Below are positions 1 through 7,747 of a DNA stretch of 38,136 nt, piece by piece. The notes below the pieces were generated by a model. That model was not told where the DNA came from. It did not search any database and saw only the letters and a list, made by a program, of their open reading frames with translations. A program made the position numbers and the translations under genes. Position 1 is the first letter of the stretch. Each line of letters begins with the position of its first letter. This DNA is from Deltaproteobacteria bacterium. GTDB lineage: Bacteria > Bdellovibrionota_C > UBA2361 > SZUA-149 > JAITKM01. Location: positions 1 through 38,136 of the forward strand of contig JAITKM010000009.1 of NCBI GenBank assembly GCA_031278395.1, read 5' to 3'.

Positions 1-45
1 TAATTTGCTAAATGGAATTCTTTTTTTTACCATAATGTAAATTAG

Positions 46-237
46 CTTTCGAATACATCCGAATCCTTGCCGCTTGGCGGGGAGCTTGTGATGTATGTTC
101 AAGGCTTTTCGCTAAAAGATCACAAGGGTCGTTATTCGGAATATGATCTGTCAACTCCCCGCTTCTTGCCTTTAGATTTATCAACTTTAGGTGTTATTGT
201 TTTAGCTAAAACACTATTCTATGGGTTTTATCTTTAA
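46..237 (+). pseudogene. possible C-terminal gene fragment, unrecognised
   Basis: An open frame runs from just after a stop at 43-45 to a stop at 235-237 and encodes about 63 residues. It has gene-like composition (LPLGGELVMYVQGFSLKDHK, then a hydrophobic tail ending FYGFYL). The only ATG is at 91, and there is no Shine-Dalgarno site. It may be the tail of a gene that begins left of the window and is interrupted by the stop at 43, or it may be chance. I recognise no family. Confidence 0.2.
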
Positions 238-240
238 AAA

Positions 241-525
241 ATGAAGGACTGTATTGTAACAATGATTATGGTCATGTCTTTAGATGGAATTATTTCTAGA
301 TTCCCTGATGAAAGTGTAACAAACTGGACTTCTAAAGAAGACCATGATCATCTTTTAACGCTTGTGAGTCAGTATGATGCTGTATTAACAGGAAGAAAAT
401 CATTTATAAGTTTGTACTGTGATAAACCTCATTACATATTAACCAATGATAAAAATAAATTAGAATCTAATAAAGAAAGATGTATTAAATATATCTCTTT
501 CTCTAGTGCAGGGTTCTTTTTGTAG
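241..525 (+). pseudogene. truncated DHFR/RibD C-terminal-like reductase
   Basis: The 94-residue product begins with MVMSLDGIISRFPDE, followed by WTSKEDHDHL and VLTGRKSF. This is the N-terminal half of the dihydrofolate reductase / RibD C-terminal fold (NADPH-dependent pterin or pyrimidine reduction), in which the MSLDG strand and the G-R/S-K-T/S-F turn bind substrate and cofactor. Family members are usually 160-190 residues, so the second half is missing. The frame ends just after bases 503-522, which resemble the terminal inverted repeat of the dispersed element in this window (about 17 of 20 positions). This suggests an insertion or rearrangement truncated the gene. No Shine-Dalgarno site is visible. 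It is probably non-functional. The family call is moderately sure; the cause of truncation is inference. Confidence 0.5.
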
Positions 526-602
526 CCTTTAAACATTAATTTCCCTTATTAATTGTTTTTTACAATAGTGGTAGTTCCGTTATAAATTAAGATATTAATT
601 AT

Positions 603-1883
603 ATGACAAACATTAATTATTACAACCTCCATAATTACCATAGTCTAAATCCTGACGGCTCACCTTTTGAAGTTGTGGAACGAAAATTTAGAGGTCACCC
701 TGACTCTTTAGCAGATATAATTGCACAATCCTTTTCACAAAAATATATATACCAAGCATGGGATAAATTTCCTGAGTTAGAGCATAAATATTTTCCAAAT
801 TTTTCTGCAGATAAGGTAACGCTTACAGGTGCTAGTTCTTGTATTGAAAATAATCAAATTACAATCAAAAGCCCAGTACATGCCTTGTTGATAGGAAAAA
901 TTACTCAGAGTATAGGCAATATCGATATGGGGGTTGATAATTTATTTAAAGCTTCAATTGAAGAAAGTATGTCAACATGCCTGCATACAGATGACTACAA
1001 ACAGCACATTGCTCGTCAAATGTACGCCGTTAATTTGGCAGGGGTAGACCGTGGTAGACATTTTTATAATCCCCAAACTGTATCAGATTTAATAACTATA
1101 TTGCAAAAGGAAACGTTTGCTACAAGTACAGTGTATGTAGTTGCTTATGCACCTCTTAGCGTGACAGAAAAGCTCTCTATTTTTTTAGATAACTACACAA
1201 ACTCCCACGAATTTATCCTATCTTTTCCAGCAGTTGGATCTGATATTAAGGTGTTAATAAGGCGTAATGGATCAGAGTTTAATATTTCTTTGTGCCTTCC
1301 TGTTCGTCCTAAGATTATCAATACCATAGAAGGCTATAATAAAGTTATAAAATCTGCTACTGAGATGATTAAATTAGCTATTCTTAATTATCTAAAAAAC
1401 AGCGGATACGCTGATAATCCTAAGATCTACATACACGTAAATACGAAAGACACAGAAACAAAAAAATATTTTGCAGTATGGGGTACTGCATTATCCAAAG
1501 GAGACATTGGTGCAGTAGGTCGCGGGAACAGGCAACAAGGATTTATTAGTGGCATTCGACCAAGTACTAATGAAGCCATAAGTGGGAAAAACCCATACCA
1601 TTTCTCTGGTGTCATCTATCAAATTGTTGCAGATAGCATTGCAAATGAAATTTATAAAAAAACGAGATTGAAAAATATAGTATACATTACTGCTAATAAT
1701 GGTGACCCTTTAAAAAAGCCGAATTTAATAGATGTAATTCTCGAACCAGACGGTCATAACTTCAAGGTTATTATTGATAAAATCATTAATGATACACTTG
1801 ATAATTTAGATACATTACGTATGGAGTATATACTCCAAAATCCAATTGACCGCTTTATGAAACCAAAATCTTATTTACTATAG
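603..1883 (+). CDS. archaeal-type S-adenosylmethionine synthetase (divergent)
   Basis: The 426-residue product matches the archaeal methionine adenosyltransferase family (AdoMet_Synthase type, distinct from bacterial MetK), which makes S-adenosylmethionine from methionine and ATP. Visible landmarks are VERKFRGHPDS (residues 25-35; family VERKGxGHPDS), AYAPLS (181-186), PAVGSDIKV (209-217), GDIGAVGRGNR (300-310) and SGKNP (327-331). Length is near the archaeal norm of about 400. Several positions depart from typical archaeal sequences: the HHN segment after the first strand reads FPNFS, and the NDTS-like segment before AYAPLS reads ATSTV. Activity may therefore be altered. The stop lies two bases before the start of the GluRS-like gene, so the two are very likely co-translated. 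There is no Shine-Dalgarno site. Family call sure; substrate uncertain. Confidence 0.85.
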   Translation: MTNINYYNLHNYHSLNPDGSPFEVVERKFRGHPDSLADIIAQSFSQKYIYQAWDKFPELEHKYFPNFSADKVTLTGASSCIENNQITIKSPVHALLIGKITQSIGNIDMGVDNLFKASIEESMSTCLHTDDYKQHIARQMYAVNLAGVDRGRHFYNPQTVSDLITILQKETFATSTVYVVAYAPLSVTEKLSIFLDNYTNSHEFILSFPAVGSDIKVLIRRNGSEFNISLCLPVRPKIINTIEGYNKVIKSATEMIKLAILNYLKNSGYADNPKIYIHVNTKDTETKKYFAVWGTALSKGDIGAVGRGNRQQGFISGIRPSTNEAISGKNPYHFSGVIYQIVADSIANEIYKKTRLKNIVYITANNGDPLKKPNLIDVILEPDGHNFKVIIDKIINDTLDNLDTLRMEYILQNPIDRFMKPKSYLL

Positions 1884-1885
1884 AA

Positions 1886-3310
1886 ATGGCTAAAAAAATT
1901 GTTACGAGAAGTGGAATCACACCAGTTGGTAGTCCACAATACAGGATCAATAGGTTACGATATCACTTACTTGCTTATTCAATTTCGCAATCTGCCAAAT
2001 TAAATAGATTTGAGTCGAAATATATAATTCGTTGTGATGATACAAATGCGGAGACATCTAACCATTCATTTTTGTATGCATATTTAGATGTTCTGAAAAA
2101 CATTGGAGTTTGTCCCGACATGTGGCCGTACGATCGTGATGAAAATGGATATAGCTTGTTTCAATCTGAGCGCACTGATATTTATCAAACTTATATTCAA
2201 CAACTTATTAGTGATGGATTGGCGTATATAGATATAACCGGAGCAATCTTTTTCGACACAGGTGCGTTTGAAAGGAAATTTCGACATTTGATACAAGATG
2301 GAAAAATACTAATCCCAGATATGTCCATGGGCATGCTGTCAGTTGATATTCGTACATCATTGAACAATAGAAGCGGACAAATGGATTTGGTGCCATTCCC
2401 ATTAACAAGATCAAATGGCTCTTCACTCTTTAATATTGCATCACCAGTGGATGATGCTTTGCTCGGTGTTACACATGTTGTTCGGAATAAAGGAAAGCTA
2501 AGTTTACTTCATAATCAGGAAATGGTTCGAATTGCTCTTGGATTTCCTGAGTTAATATATGTGCACACCCCTCTAATCGTCGACAACGCTGGTATGAAGT
2601 TAGTCTACGATGAGTATTATGGCGAAGCTACTTATCAAAATTTTATTGAGCATGGCATTCTTTCAAAAGGACTTATCTCTTATTTACTATCTTCGATCGC
2701 CGGCGCCCCTGAAAAATTTTACGAATCAATTGATGATTTTGTAAAATTAACAGATTTTACAAATATTCATAAAGCAAACACAACTTTTGTCCCAGCGATA
2801 CTGGAAGAACATAATAAAAAAGCAATTAAAATTTCTTCTGAACAAGAATATGAGTTAGCATTACAAAATTATTTAAACATTTTTGATGATAAAGCATTAA
2901 GACTTTTTGTTACAAATATGGACATAAAACACTTATTATTTCAATCGAAACGAAGTTTTGCAGAATGTTCAAAAATTATTAAATGTGTACTTGATCCACA
3001 ATATAATCAAACTAAACCAGAATTAAAACAATTAATCAATTTACTTTTAAATAAGTTTTCTGAAATTGCAATAAAGGTCAAATTATCCGCTGATGATTTA
3101 TTAAACGAAAAAGTTATAGACTCGTTCAAAGTACAAAAGAAGGAGTATTTTCAAGCAATACGATATATATTGACAGGCGAATATTTTGGTTATGATTTGC
3201 ATGAAATCATCAAATATTTATCTAAGAAAGATTTAATAAGAAAAAGACTTGAAACAGCAAAAGAGTGCATAAGGGATTTAGGCGAAGGTAAATATGCTAA
3301 TGTTATATAA
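1886..3310 (+). CDS. GluRS-like class I synthetase homologue with degenerate active-site motifs
   Basis: The 474-residue product aligns by eye along the whole of bacterial glutamyl-tRNA synthetase: IVTR start, IIRCDDT (47-53; family ILRIEDTD), FQSER (92-96), the segment LTRSNGSSLFNIASPVDDAL followed by GVTHVVR (173-200), and a C-terminal helical part with EYFQAIRYILTG like the anticodon-binding region. Both ATP-binding signatures are lost. The HIGH region reads TPVGSPQYRIN (12-22) instead of SPTGYLHIGG, and KLSKR reads KLVYD (238-242). It is therefore unlikely to be a normal housekeeping GluRS. It may activate another compound, use tRNA differently, or have a regulatory or partner role. It follows the SAM synthetase gene by two bases. 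The fold is sure; the function is unknown. Confidence 0.8.
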   Translation: MAKKIVTRSGITPVGSPQYRINRLRYHLLAYSISQSAKLNRFESKYIIRCDDTNAETSNHSFLYAYLDVLKNIGVCPDMWPYDRDENGYSLFQSERTDIYQTYIQQLISDGLAYIDITGAIFFDTGAFERKFRHLIQDGKILIPDMSMGMLSVDIRTSLNNRSGQMDLVPFPLTRSNGSSLFNIASPVDDALLGVTHVVRNKGKLSLLHNQEMVRIALGFPELIYVHTPLIVDNAGMKLVYDEYYGEATYQNFIEHGILSKGLISYLLSSIAGAPEKFYESIDDFVKLTDFTNIHKANTTFVPAILEEHNKKAIKISSEQEYELALQNYLNIFDDKALRLFVTNMDIKHLLFQSKRSFAECSKIIKCVLDPQYNQTKPELKQLINLLLNKFSEIAIKVKLSADDLLNEKVIDSFKVQKKEYFQAIRYILTGEYFGYDLHEIIKYLSKKDLIRKRLETAKECIRDLGEGKYANVI

Positions 3311-3334
3311 GTCTTATTTTTATGGTATTGCCAA

Positions 3335-4034
3335 ATGCAAAACAAACATAATTCAATTATAGTTTTTGACATTGACTGGACACTTGTGCACGGATTAAAC
3401 CTTACGCATAGCGCGAGTTTTAGATATATGTTTGAATATGTGTTCAAGCTTAAAAACATAAATGTTTATGATATACGACCGCATGGAATGACGGATTTAC
3501 AAATAATTTTTGAAATACTGAAAATTCACAATTTATCGAATAAATTCACAAAAAAGCGATTAAATGCAGCAATCAAATTAATGGGAGATTACTACATAGA
3601 TAATTCACATACAGAACATATCAGGCTGATGCCTGGTGTAAAAAATCTGCTAGATATTCTAAAAAATACTGGACATCTCTTGGGTGTTTTGTCTGGAAAT
3701 ATAGAAAGGATAGGAAAACAAAAATTGTTAAATGCCTCAATATCAGAATATTTTTCTTTTGGCGCTTTTGGCAACATGTCTGTATCACGATCCAAATTAG
3801 TATACTTCGCAGAGAAAGACATGCTAAGACATGGGATTAATGGACGAAAAGATCAATTCGTTATTATTGGTGATTCGATACGAAATATTGAATGTGCAAA
3901 AAAATCAAAAATCCTGTCAATTGGTGTAGCAACCGGGGGCTTATTCAAAAGAAGAAATACAATATGCTGGTGCAGATTTGGTGATTGATACATTGGAAGA
4001 AGTAGGCGCTGTCATGCAATTTATTTCACGCTGA
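3335..4034 (+). CDS. HAD-family phosphatase, frameshifted near the 3' end
   Basis: The uninterrupted frame encodes 217 residues and ends at 3988. It has the HAD nucleophile motif FDIDWT (Asp12 and Asp14), a cap domain, the motif II region (VLSGN) and the acidic motif IV region IGDSIRNIECAK, typical of phosphoglycolate-phosphatase-like enzymes. The normal family end is found in another frame: from about 3945 the codons read SKEEIQYAGADLVIDTLEEV and continue to a stop at 4032-4034. One extra base between 3935 and 3946, next to a run of five G, explains this. The in-frame product instead has an aberrant end, LFKRRNTICWCRFGD. It may be a true mutation or a sequencing error. It lies 24 bases after the GluRS-like gene on the same strand. 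The restored end overlaps the convergent kinase gene by 9 bases. Confidence 0.75.
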
Positions 4035-4598
4035 TGATGAATTTGCATCATCCACATACTCGTTTGATATAATAATGTCATATGAAGTTATGATTTTTTC
4101 CACTACGTAATCGATTGACAAAGTTGTATTGTCTATAACAAAACTGTCACGTTCAGGTACTTGTAAAAAAGGATTAATTTTCGATAAATATGATTTAAGA
4201 GCATCAGTACCGTACAATTTGAGATAATTTTTCCTGTCTGGCTCAGCTATTCTAGCTTTTAATGCGTCTAGACTAGCTTTGAGCTGTACAAGATATACAG
4301 TGCCACCTCTTTTTTCATAAATATCAATATATTTTCTAAGTAGACAATCTTTATCACCGCTTTCGTAAACAAAAGTAAAAATTATATCGAGATTACTATC
4401 TGCAGCTATAGTAAATAAAAGGACTCTAACTGTATCTAAGGCAGCCCAGAATGGCTTGCTCCATACTTCAAAAAAAGAAGCTAGCAAATCCACTGTGAGG
4501 TGATGGTGAAATAGTTTAAATTTCGTCTTCAATGCTAGTTTTTTTGCTACGGTAAGTTTACCAACTCCAGGAGGACCGTATATTATTATCATTTTCAT
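4026..4598 (-). CDS. P-loop kinase-like NTPase (AAA_33/shikimate-kinase-like)
   Basis: The 190-residue product starts with a strand and Walker A loop, GPPGVGKLT (residues 8-16), followed by a helix. This is the arrangement of small-molecule kinases and AAA_33-type phosphotransferases. An arginine-containing lid-like segment (ARIAEPDRKN) lies around residues 110-125, as in adenylate/gluconate-kinase-like folds. The acceptor substrate cannot be told. The gene converges on the HAD gene and overlaps its restored end. No Shine-Dalgarno site is visible before either candidate ATG (residue 1 or residue 3). The composition HHHLTVDLL at about 31-39 is unusual but gives no assignment. Confidence 0.7.
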   Translation of the reverse strand: MKMIIIYGPPGVGKLTVAKKLALKTKFKLFHHHLTVDLLASFFEVWSKPFWAALDTVRVLLFTIAADSNLDIIFTFVYESGDKDCLLRKYIDIYEKRGGTVYLVQLKASLDALKARIAEPDRKNYLKLYGTDALKSYLSKINPFLQVPERDSFVIDNTTLSIDYVVEKIITSYDIIISNEYVDDANSSSA

Positions 4599-4692
4599 AG
4601 TTCAAAATATAAGTGGTTGGTATTTTCGTATTTAAAAAAAATAGAGAAGTTAAATGTCTACATCAGTAGATAAAAATTCAAAAGAAAAAAGA

Positions 4693-4754
4693 GTGTCCTC
4701 TAGTTTTTTTTATTACAGCAAGCTATAATAAAAAACCTTATTGTTGGAGGACAC
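4693..4754. repeat. nested inverted repeat between genes
   Basis: Outer arms GTGTCCTC (4693-4700) and GAGGACAC (4747-4754) enclose inner arms of a T-run plus ATTA (4704-4714) and TAATAAAAAA (about 4727-4735). The structure follows the end of the S51 peptidase gene on the minus strand, so it could act as a terminator. The far-apart perfect outer arms also resemble the end of a small mobile element. Confidence 0.45.
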
Positions 4755-4831
4755 GCACAACATCATAACCTTTCCAAAACTTGCGCTAACGTAATTGCTT
4801 ACAAAAAACACACCAATCTAGTAAGACAGTA

Positions 4832-5455
4832 TTACGAGTTTGTTTCCGAAAGTATTATGAAGCTACCTTCTTTTAGAGTGACAACATTTCTCCCATCAGC
4901 ATTCGATTTCATAAGGTCATCGACATCATCCCAGAAAATCTGAGATTTATCGACGTCACCGTTATGAATGAATGTCGATCGATAGTGAGTAGCAATTACA
5001 ATCGGCAATAAACCTAACCCTTGTGCCAATTGAGGCGTTACGTCGGTAACAACATAATTCGAAGACAACATATATGCCCCTGCAGAGGATCCGACAATGG
5101 TTTTCCCAGATAGGTTGACCTGCCAGCCATTGACCTTTGCAAGTCTATTAATCAAGTCTTTGGTTGAGCCACCGCGAAACACAATGACATTTGCCCAAGC
5201 AACTTGCTTAATGAAATTGTTCAGATCAGCATTATCAAAAAATAGTGATACCCTATCATTGAATAATGTTATCTGACGCTTATCGTCTTCAAAACCAGTC
5301 TGCCACTTATCAAAAGGCATCGCAAAGCAACAAATCAAGACGTTCGCTGTTTTACGATCACCGATTATTGCTCTATAGAAAGCACTGCCGTTGTCAGGAG
5401 TTTTTTTCATAACCCCCCCTCCAAGTACGTACGTGATTGTATTTGAATTATTCAT
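4832..5455 (-). CDS. family S51 peptidase (peptidase E/cyanophycinase-like)
   Basis: The product of about 207 residues has the S51 layout. It starts with a strand and glycine turn (ITYVLGGGVM), has a central V-FRGGSTKDL segment, then the nucleophile elbow VGSSAGAYML, in which the second Ser of GSSAG is the expected catalytic serine, and a later ATHYRSTF that may supply the histidine. Relatives cleave Asp-X dipeptides (PepE) or beta-aspartyl cyanophycin bonds. ATG at 5455 is chosen because it keeps the first strand. A longer frame to 5503 adds a hydrophobic/basic stretch with no support. The strong GGAGGGGGG before a later ATG at 5410 is inside the glycine turn and is probably coding rather than a ribosome site. 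The gene is monocistronic as far as can be seen. Confidence 0.75.
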   Translation of the reverse strand: MNNSNTITYVLGGGVMKKTPDNGSAFYRAIIGDRKTANVLICCFAMPFDKWQTGFEDDKRQITLFNDRVSLFFDNADLNNFIKQVAWANVIVFRGGSTKDLINRLAKVNGWQVNLSGKTIVGSSAGAYMLSSNYVVTDVTPQLAQGLGLLPIVIATHYRSTFIHNGDVDKSQIFWDDVDDLMKSNADGRNVVTLKEGSFIILSETNS

Positions 5456-5859
5456 CGTTTTTTTGTTGCGCGTTAACGCAAAGAAAAAGGATTTAAAAAA
5501 CAAAAAAGTAAAACCATTTTACTTATAAGTCTGTTTTTCGAAATTGAAGTTATTTTATCAAAAAATAAGTCAATTACGAAGCGTCGATAACTATATTATA
5601 AAAACACAAAAGTAAATTTTTTGAGTATAGAAAAAATAACTCCTCGAGATATATAATAAATTAGTATATTTTTTATTAGCGTCCAATTTTTGGGTTTTTC
5701 TTTTTTCTGGTACAGGGTTACTTTTGGAGTGTTTAAATTATGAAAAGAGGGTTACACCAGAATAATATAATTCTCAAATTAAAGATTTATTTAGTAATGA
5801 AAAACAGATGATCAGATATTTTAAGATATTTGAAGAACGTTTTTATAAGATCAAATAAA
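5456..5859. other. AT-rich intergenic region with one short repeat copy
   Basis: About 400 bases between divergent genes. The only recognisable structure is a short version of the dispersed palindromic repeat at 5705-5762. It must also hold promoters for both flanking genes, but none stands out in the AT-rich sequence. No gene is seen. Confidence 0.5.
5705..5762. repeat. short diverged copy of the dispersed palindromic repeat
   Basis: The left end reads TTCTGGTACAGGGTTACTTT, differing from the consensus terminal repeat at three positions. The right end closes with GTTACACCAGAA. The interior is only about 20 bases. It lies upstream of the m5C methyltransferase gene. Confidence 0.5.
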
Positions 5860-6855
5860 ATGCATAAAATTAATTCTGCTAAAGAAAAACTTTTTGTTGA
5901 ACGTCTATCTAAAATATTTTATCTTCCTCAAGATAAAATATATCAAAACTTTTCTTCTAAGAAAAGATTTTCTGGGAGAGTTAATACTTTAAAAATTAGC
6001 GCAGATGAATTTTATAGTTTAGCTGAAAAAGAAAATTTAAAATTAACTCCATTAGATTGGTATCCTGATGGATTTTATTTTTCATCCCCTAAATCTGAAA
6101 TAGCACAACATAGATTATTTAAATTAGGTCTGGGATTTATTCAAAATGCTTCAAGTTTTTTACCAGTGCTGGGACTTAAACCAGCTAAAGGAGAAAAAAT
6201 ATTAGATGTATGCGCATCACCAGGAGCAAAAGCTTCACATATAGCTGCATTAACTCAAAACGATATTTTTCTATGGGTCAACGATGGTATTTCTTCAAGA
6301 TTAAAAGAAATTGAAGAGGTGAGAAATTTATTAGGTTTTAAATATGACGTAATAACATCCTTTCCAGGTCAATATATTGACAAGTTTATCAACGAAAAAT
6401 TTAATAAAATTTTGGTTGATGCTCAATGTACAGGGGAAGCAATGATTGATTTATTGAAAGCCAATTCTTTGCATTATTGGAATCTTCAACGGATTAAAAA
6501 ATATCATTATTTACAACTAAAAATACTTAAAAATTCCTTTAAATTACTCAAACCTGGTGGAGTCTTAGTTTATTCAACCTGCTCTTTTGCACCTGAAGAA
6601 AATGAGGCTGTTATTTCTGAATTTCTAAGAGATACTAATGATGTAATTGTTGATTCATTAATTTTTGATACTACTGCTACTAGAGAGGGGATTATCAATT
6701 TTGATAAAATGACGTATGACAAACGAGTTCAAAATGCACTTAGAATTTTTCCAGAAGAGTATCTGGTAGTTTTTTTTGTTTGTAGATTAAGAAAGGTCGA
6801 TTCTAACAATAAAACTGGATGTGTTGTAAATATTTCCCCTGGTGAGGTCGATTAA
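5860..6855 (+). CDS. NOL1/NOP2/Sun-type RNA cytosine-C5 methyltransferase
   Basis: The 331-residue product has the Sun-family order: an N-terminal RNA-binding part ending in RVNTLK, then the Rossmann methyltransferase domain. Motif I is DVCASPGAKASHIA (family D-C-A-A/S-P-G-G-K), motif IV is VDAQCTGEA and motif VI is VYSTCSFAPEENE, with the two cysteines used in m5C chemistry (one nucleophile, one for product release) both present. Motif IV has Gln where nearly all members have Pro (DAPCS/T). The first Gly of the SAM loop GGK is Ala. The ATG at 5860 is preferred over a TTG at 5830. The last ~10 residues come from a tandem duplication next to an inserted repeat (6828-6870), so the natural C-terminus was probably shorter. 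The target (rRNA or tRNA) cannot be told. Confidence 0.85.
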   Translation: MHKINSAKEKLFVERLSKIFYLPQDKIYQNFSSKKRFSGRVNTLKISADEFYSLAEKENLKLTPLDWYPDGFYFSSPKSEIAQHRLFKLGLGFIQNASSFLPVLGLKPAKGEKILDVCASPGAKASHIAALTQNDIFLWVNDGISSRLKEIEEVRNLLGFKYDVITSFPGQYIDKFINEKFNKILVDAQCTGEAMIDLLKANSLHYWNLQRIKKYHYLQLKILKNSFKLLKPGGVLVYSTCSFAPEENEAVISEFLRDTNDVIVDSLIFDTTATREGIINFDKMTYDKRVQNALRIFPEEYLVVFFVCRLRKVDSNNKTGCVVNISPGEVD

Positions 6856-6870
6856 ATATTTCCCCTGGTG
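6828..6870 (+). repeat. 26-base tandem duplication at a gene end
   Basis: AAATATTTCCCCTGGTG occurs at 6828-6844 and again at 6854-6870, separated by GAGGTCGATT. The second copy leads directly into the dispersed repeat element. The duplication encodes the last residues and stop of the methyltransferase gene. Confidence 0.75.
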
Positions 6871-7018
6871 CAGGGTTACTTTTAATCATAAGTTTCGGTG
6901 GGAACTTTTAAAAAATTGAAACGATGAAGTAAGATTTAGAGCATTTTTTTTCAATCAGAAAATCATAACAAAAACATAAAGTTAAGAATTAGCTTAAAGT
7001 AACCCCATACCAGAATTA
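6863..7018. repeat. full-length copy of the dispersed palindromic repeat (about 155 bp)
   Basis: The left end is CCTGGTGCAGGGTTACTTTT and the right end, read on the minus strand, is TTCTGGTATGGGGTTACTTT, so the element has terminal inverted repeats. Its left 100 bases align with 17365-17462 at roughly 70% by eye. It sits between two convergent genes, and each gene's last codons are duplicated at the junction. It has no coding capacity, like a MITE or a REP/RPE-type palindrome. Confidence 0.7.
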
Positions 7019-7642
7019 CGTTAGCTCGGTGGCTGATAACCCCATACCAGAATTAAAACCAGAATTAAACTCCTTCAAGGCGTTAGCTCGGTGACTGATA
7101 GTATTTTTTAAGTTGTTATCCATTTCAGCAAAAGTCTGGTTGTATCCATCGGGAACAAAAATTGGGTCGTAACCAAAACCATACTCACCACGTGCGGGCT
7201 GGACTATTCTCCCAAAAACTCGACCAACTGCTACAGTTTGAACCACCCCTACTGGAGAAGCAACAACAATACAACATTCAAAATGAGCAGAATTATCATT
7301 TGGAGTTTTTTCCGCCATCTCTGCCCAGATACGCTTAAAAGCAACTGGATACCCATCTTCCTTTACACCAAAAGAACGAGCTGATAAAATTCCAGGTCTG
7401 TTGCCTAACCCATGAATACACAACCCACTATCATCACTTATTGCTTGCAAACCCGTTAGTTGCGCCGCACTTACTGCTTTAATACTAGCATTCCTTTCAA
7501 AAGTATCCGCTGTTTCTTCAACATTATAAACACTTATCAATTCTCCAACCGGCACAACTTCATATCCAAGCGGAGACAAAATCTCCTGAAATTCTTTGAT
7601 TTTCCCCTTATTATTTGAAGCAAGAACAATTCTTTTATTCAT
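7016..7642 (-). CDS. rdgB: dITP/XTP pyrophosphatase (HAM1/RdgB)
   Basis: This enzyme hydrolyses non-canonical purine triphosphates (dITP, XTP) to monophosphates and so cleans the nucleotide pool. The 208-residue product shows ASNNKGKIKEF at the N-terminus (substrate and phosphate binding), DDSGLCI (metal-binding acid pair), YGFGYDPIF and SHRANAL, all family signatures in the right order. After SHRANALKEF the sequence is not family-like. The tail FNSGFNSGMGLSATELT is encoded by duplicated flanking sequence plus dispersed-repeat sequence, and the stop codon TAA lies in the repeat. The family usually ends about 10 residues earlier. The active site is unaffected, so function is probably kept. It converges on the methyltransferase gene. 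Confidence 0.93.
   Translation of the reverse strand: MNKRIVLASNNKGKIKEFQEILSPLGYEVVPVGELISVYNVEETADTFERNASIKAVSAAQLTGLQAISDDSGLCIHGLGNRPGILSARSFGVKEDGYPVAFKRIWAEMAEKTPNDNSAHFECCIVVASPVGVVQTVAVGRVFGRIVQPARGEYGFGYDPIFVPDGYNQTFAEMDNNLKNTISHRANALKEFNSGFNSGMGLSATELT
7019..7099 (-). repeat. imperfect tandem duplication at the 3' end of rdgB
   Basis: CGTTAGCTCGGTGGCTGAT (7019-7037) and CGTTAGCTCGGTGACTGAT (7081-7099) differ at one base. TAACCCCATACCAGAATTA is also doubled (7000-7018 and 7037-7055), and a third partial CCAGAATTA lies at 7060-7068. This marks repeat-associated rearrangement that extended the rdgB reading frame. Confidence 0.8.
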
Positions 7643-7747
7643 TTATTTTCTATGAAATTAATTCTAAAAACATCCGATAGGCACGCCGTAAATAAATAAA
7701 ACTAATTATTTGGAACAGGTAAAACTTAAAACTCATGAAACAATTTT

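Noticed and set aside
5410-5425. GGAGGGGGG before an ATG as the real start of the S51 peptidase
   Set aside because: Starting there removes the first beta strand and the glycine turn that the family needs. The G run encodes that turn.
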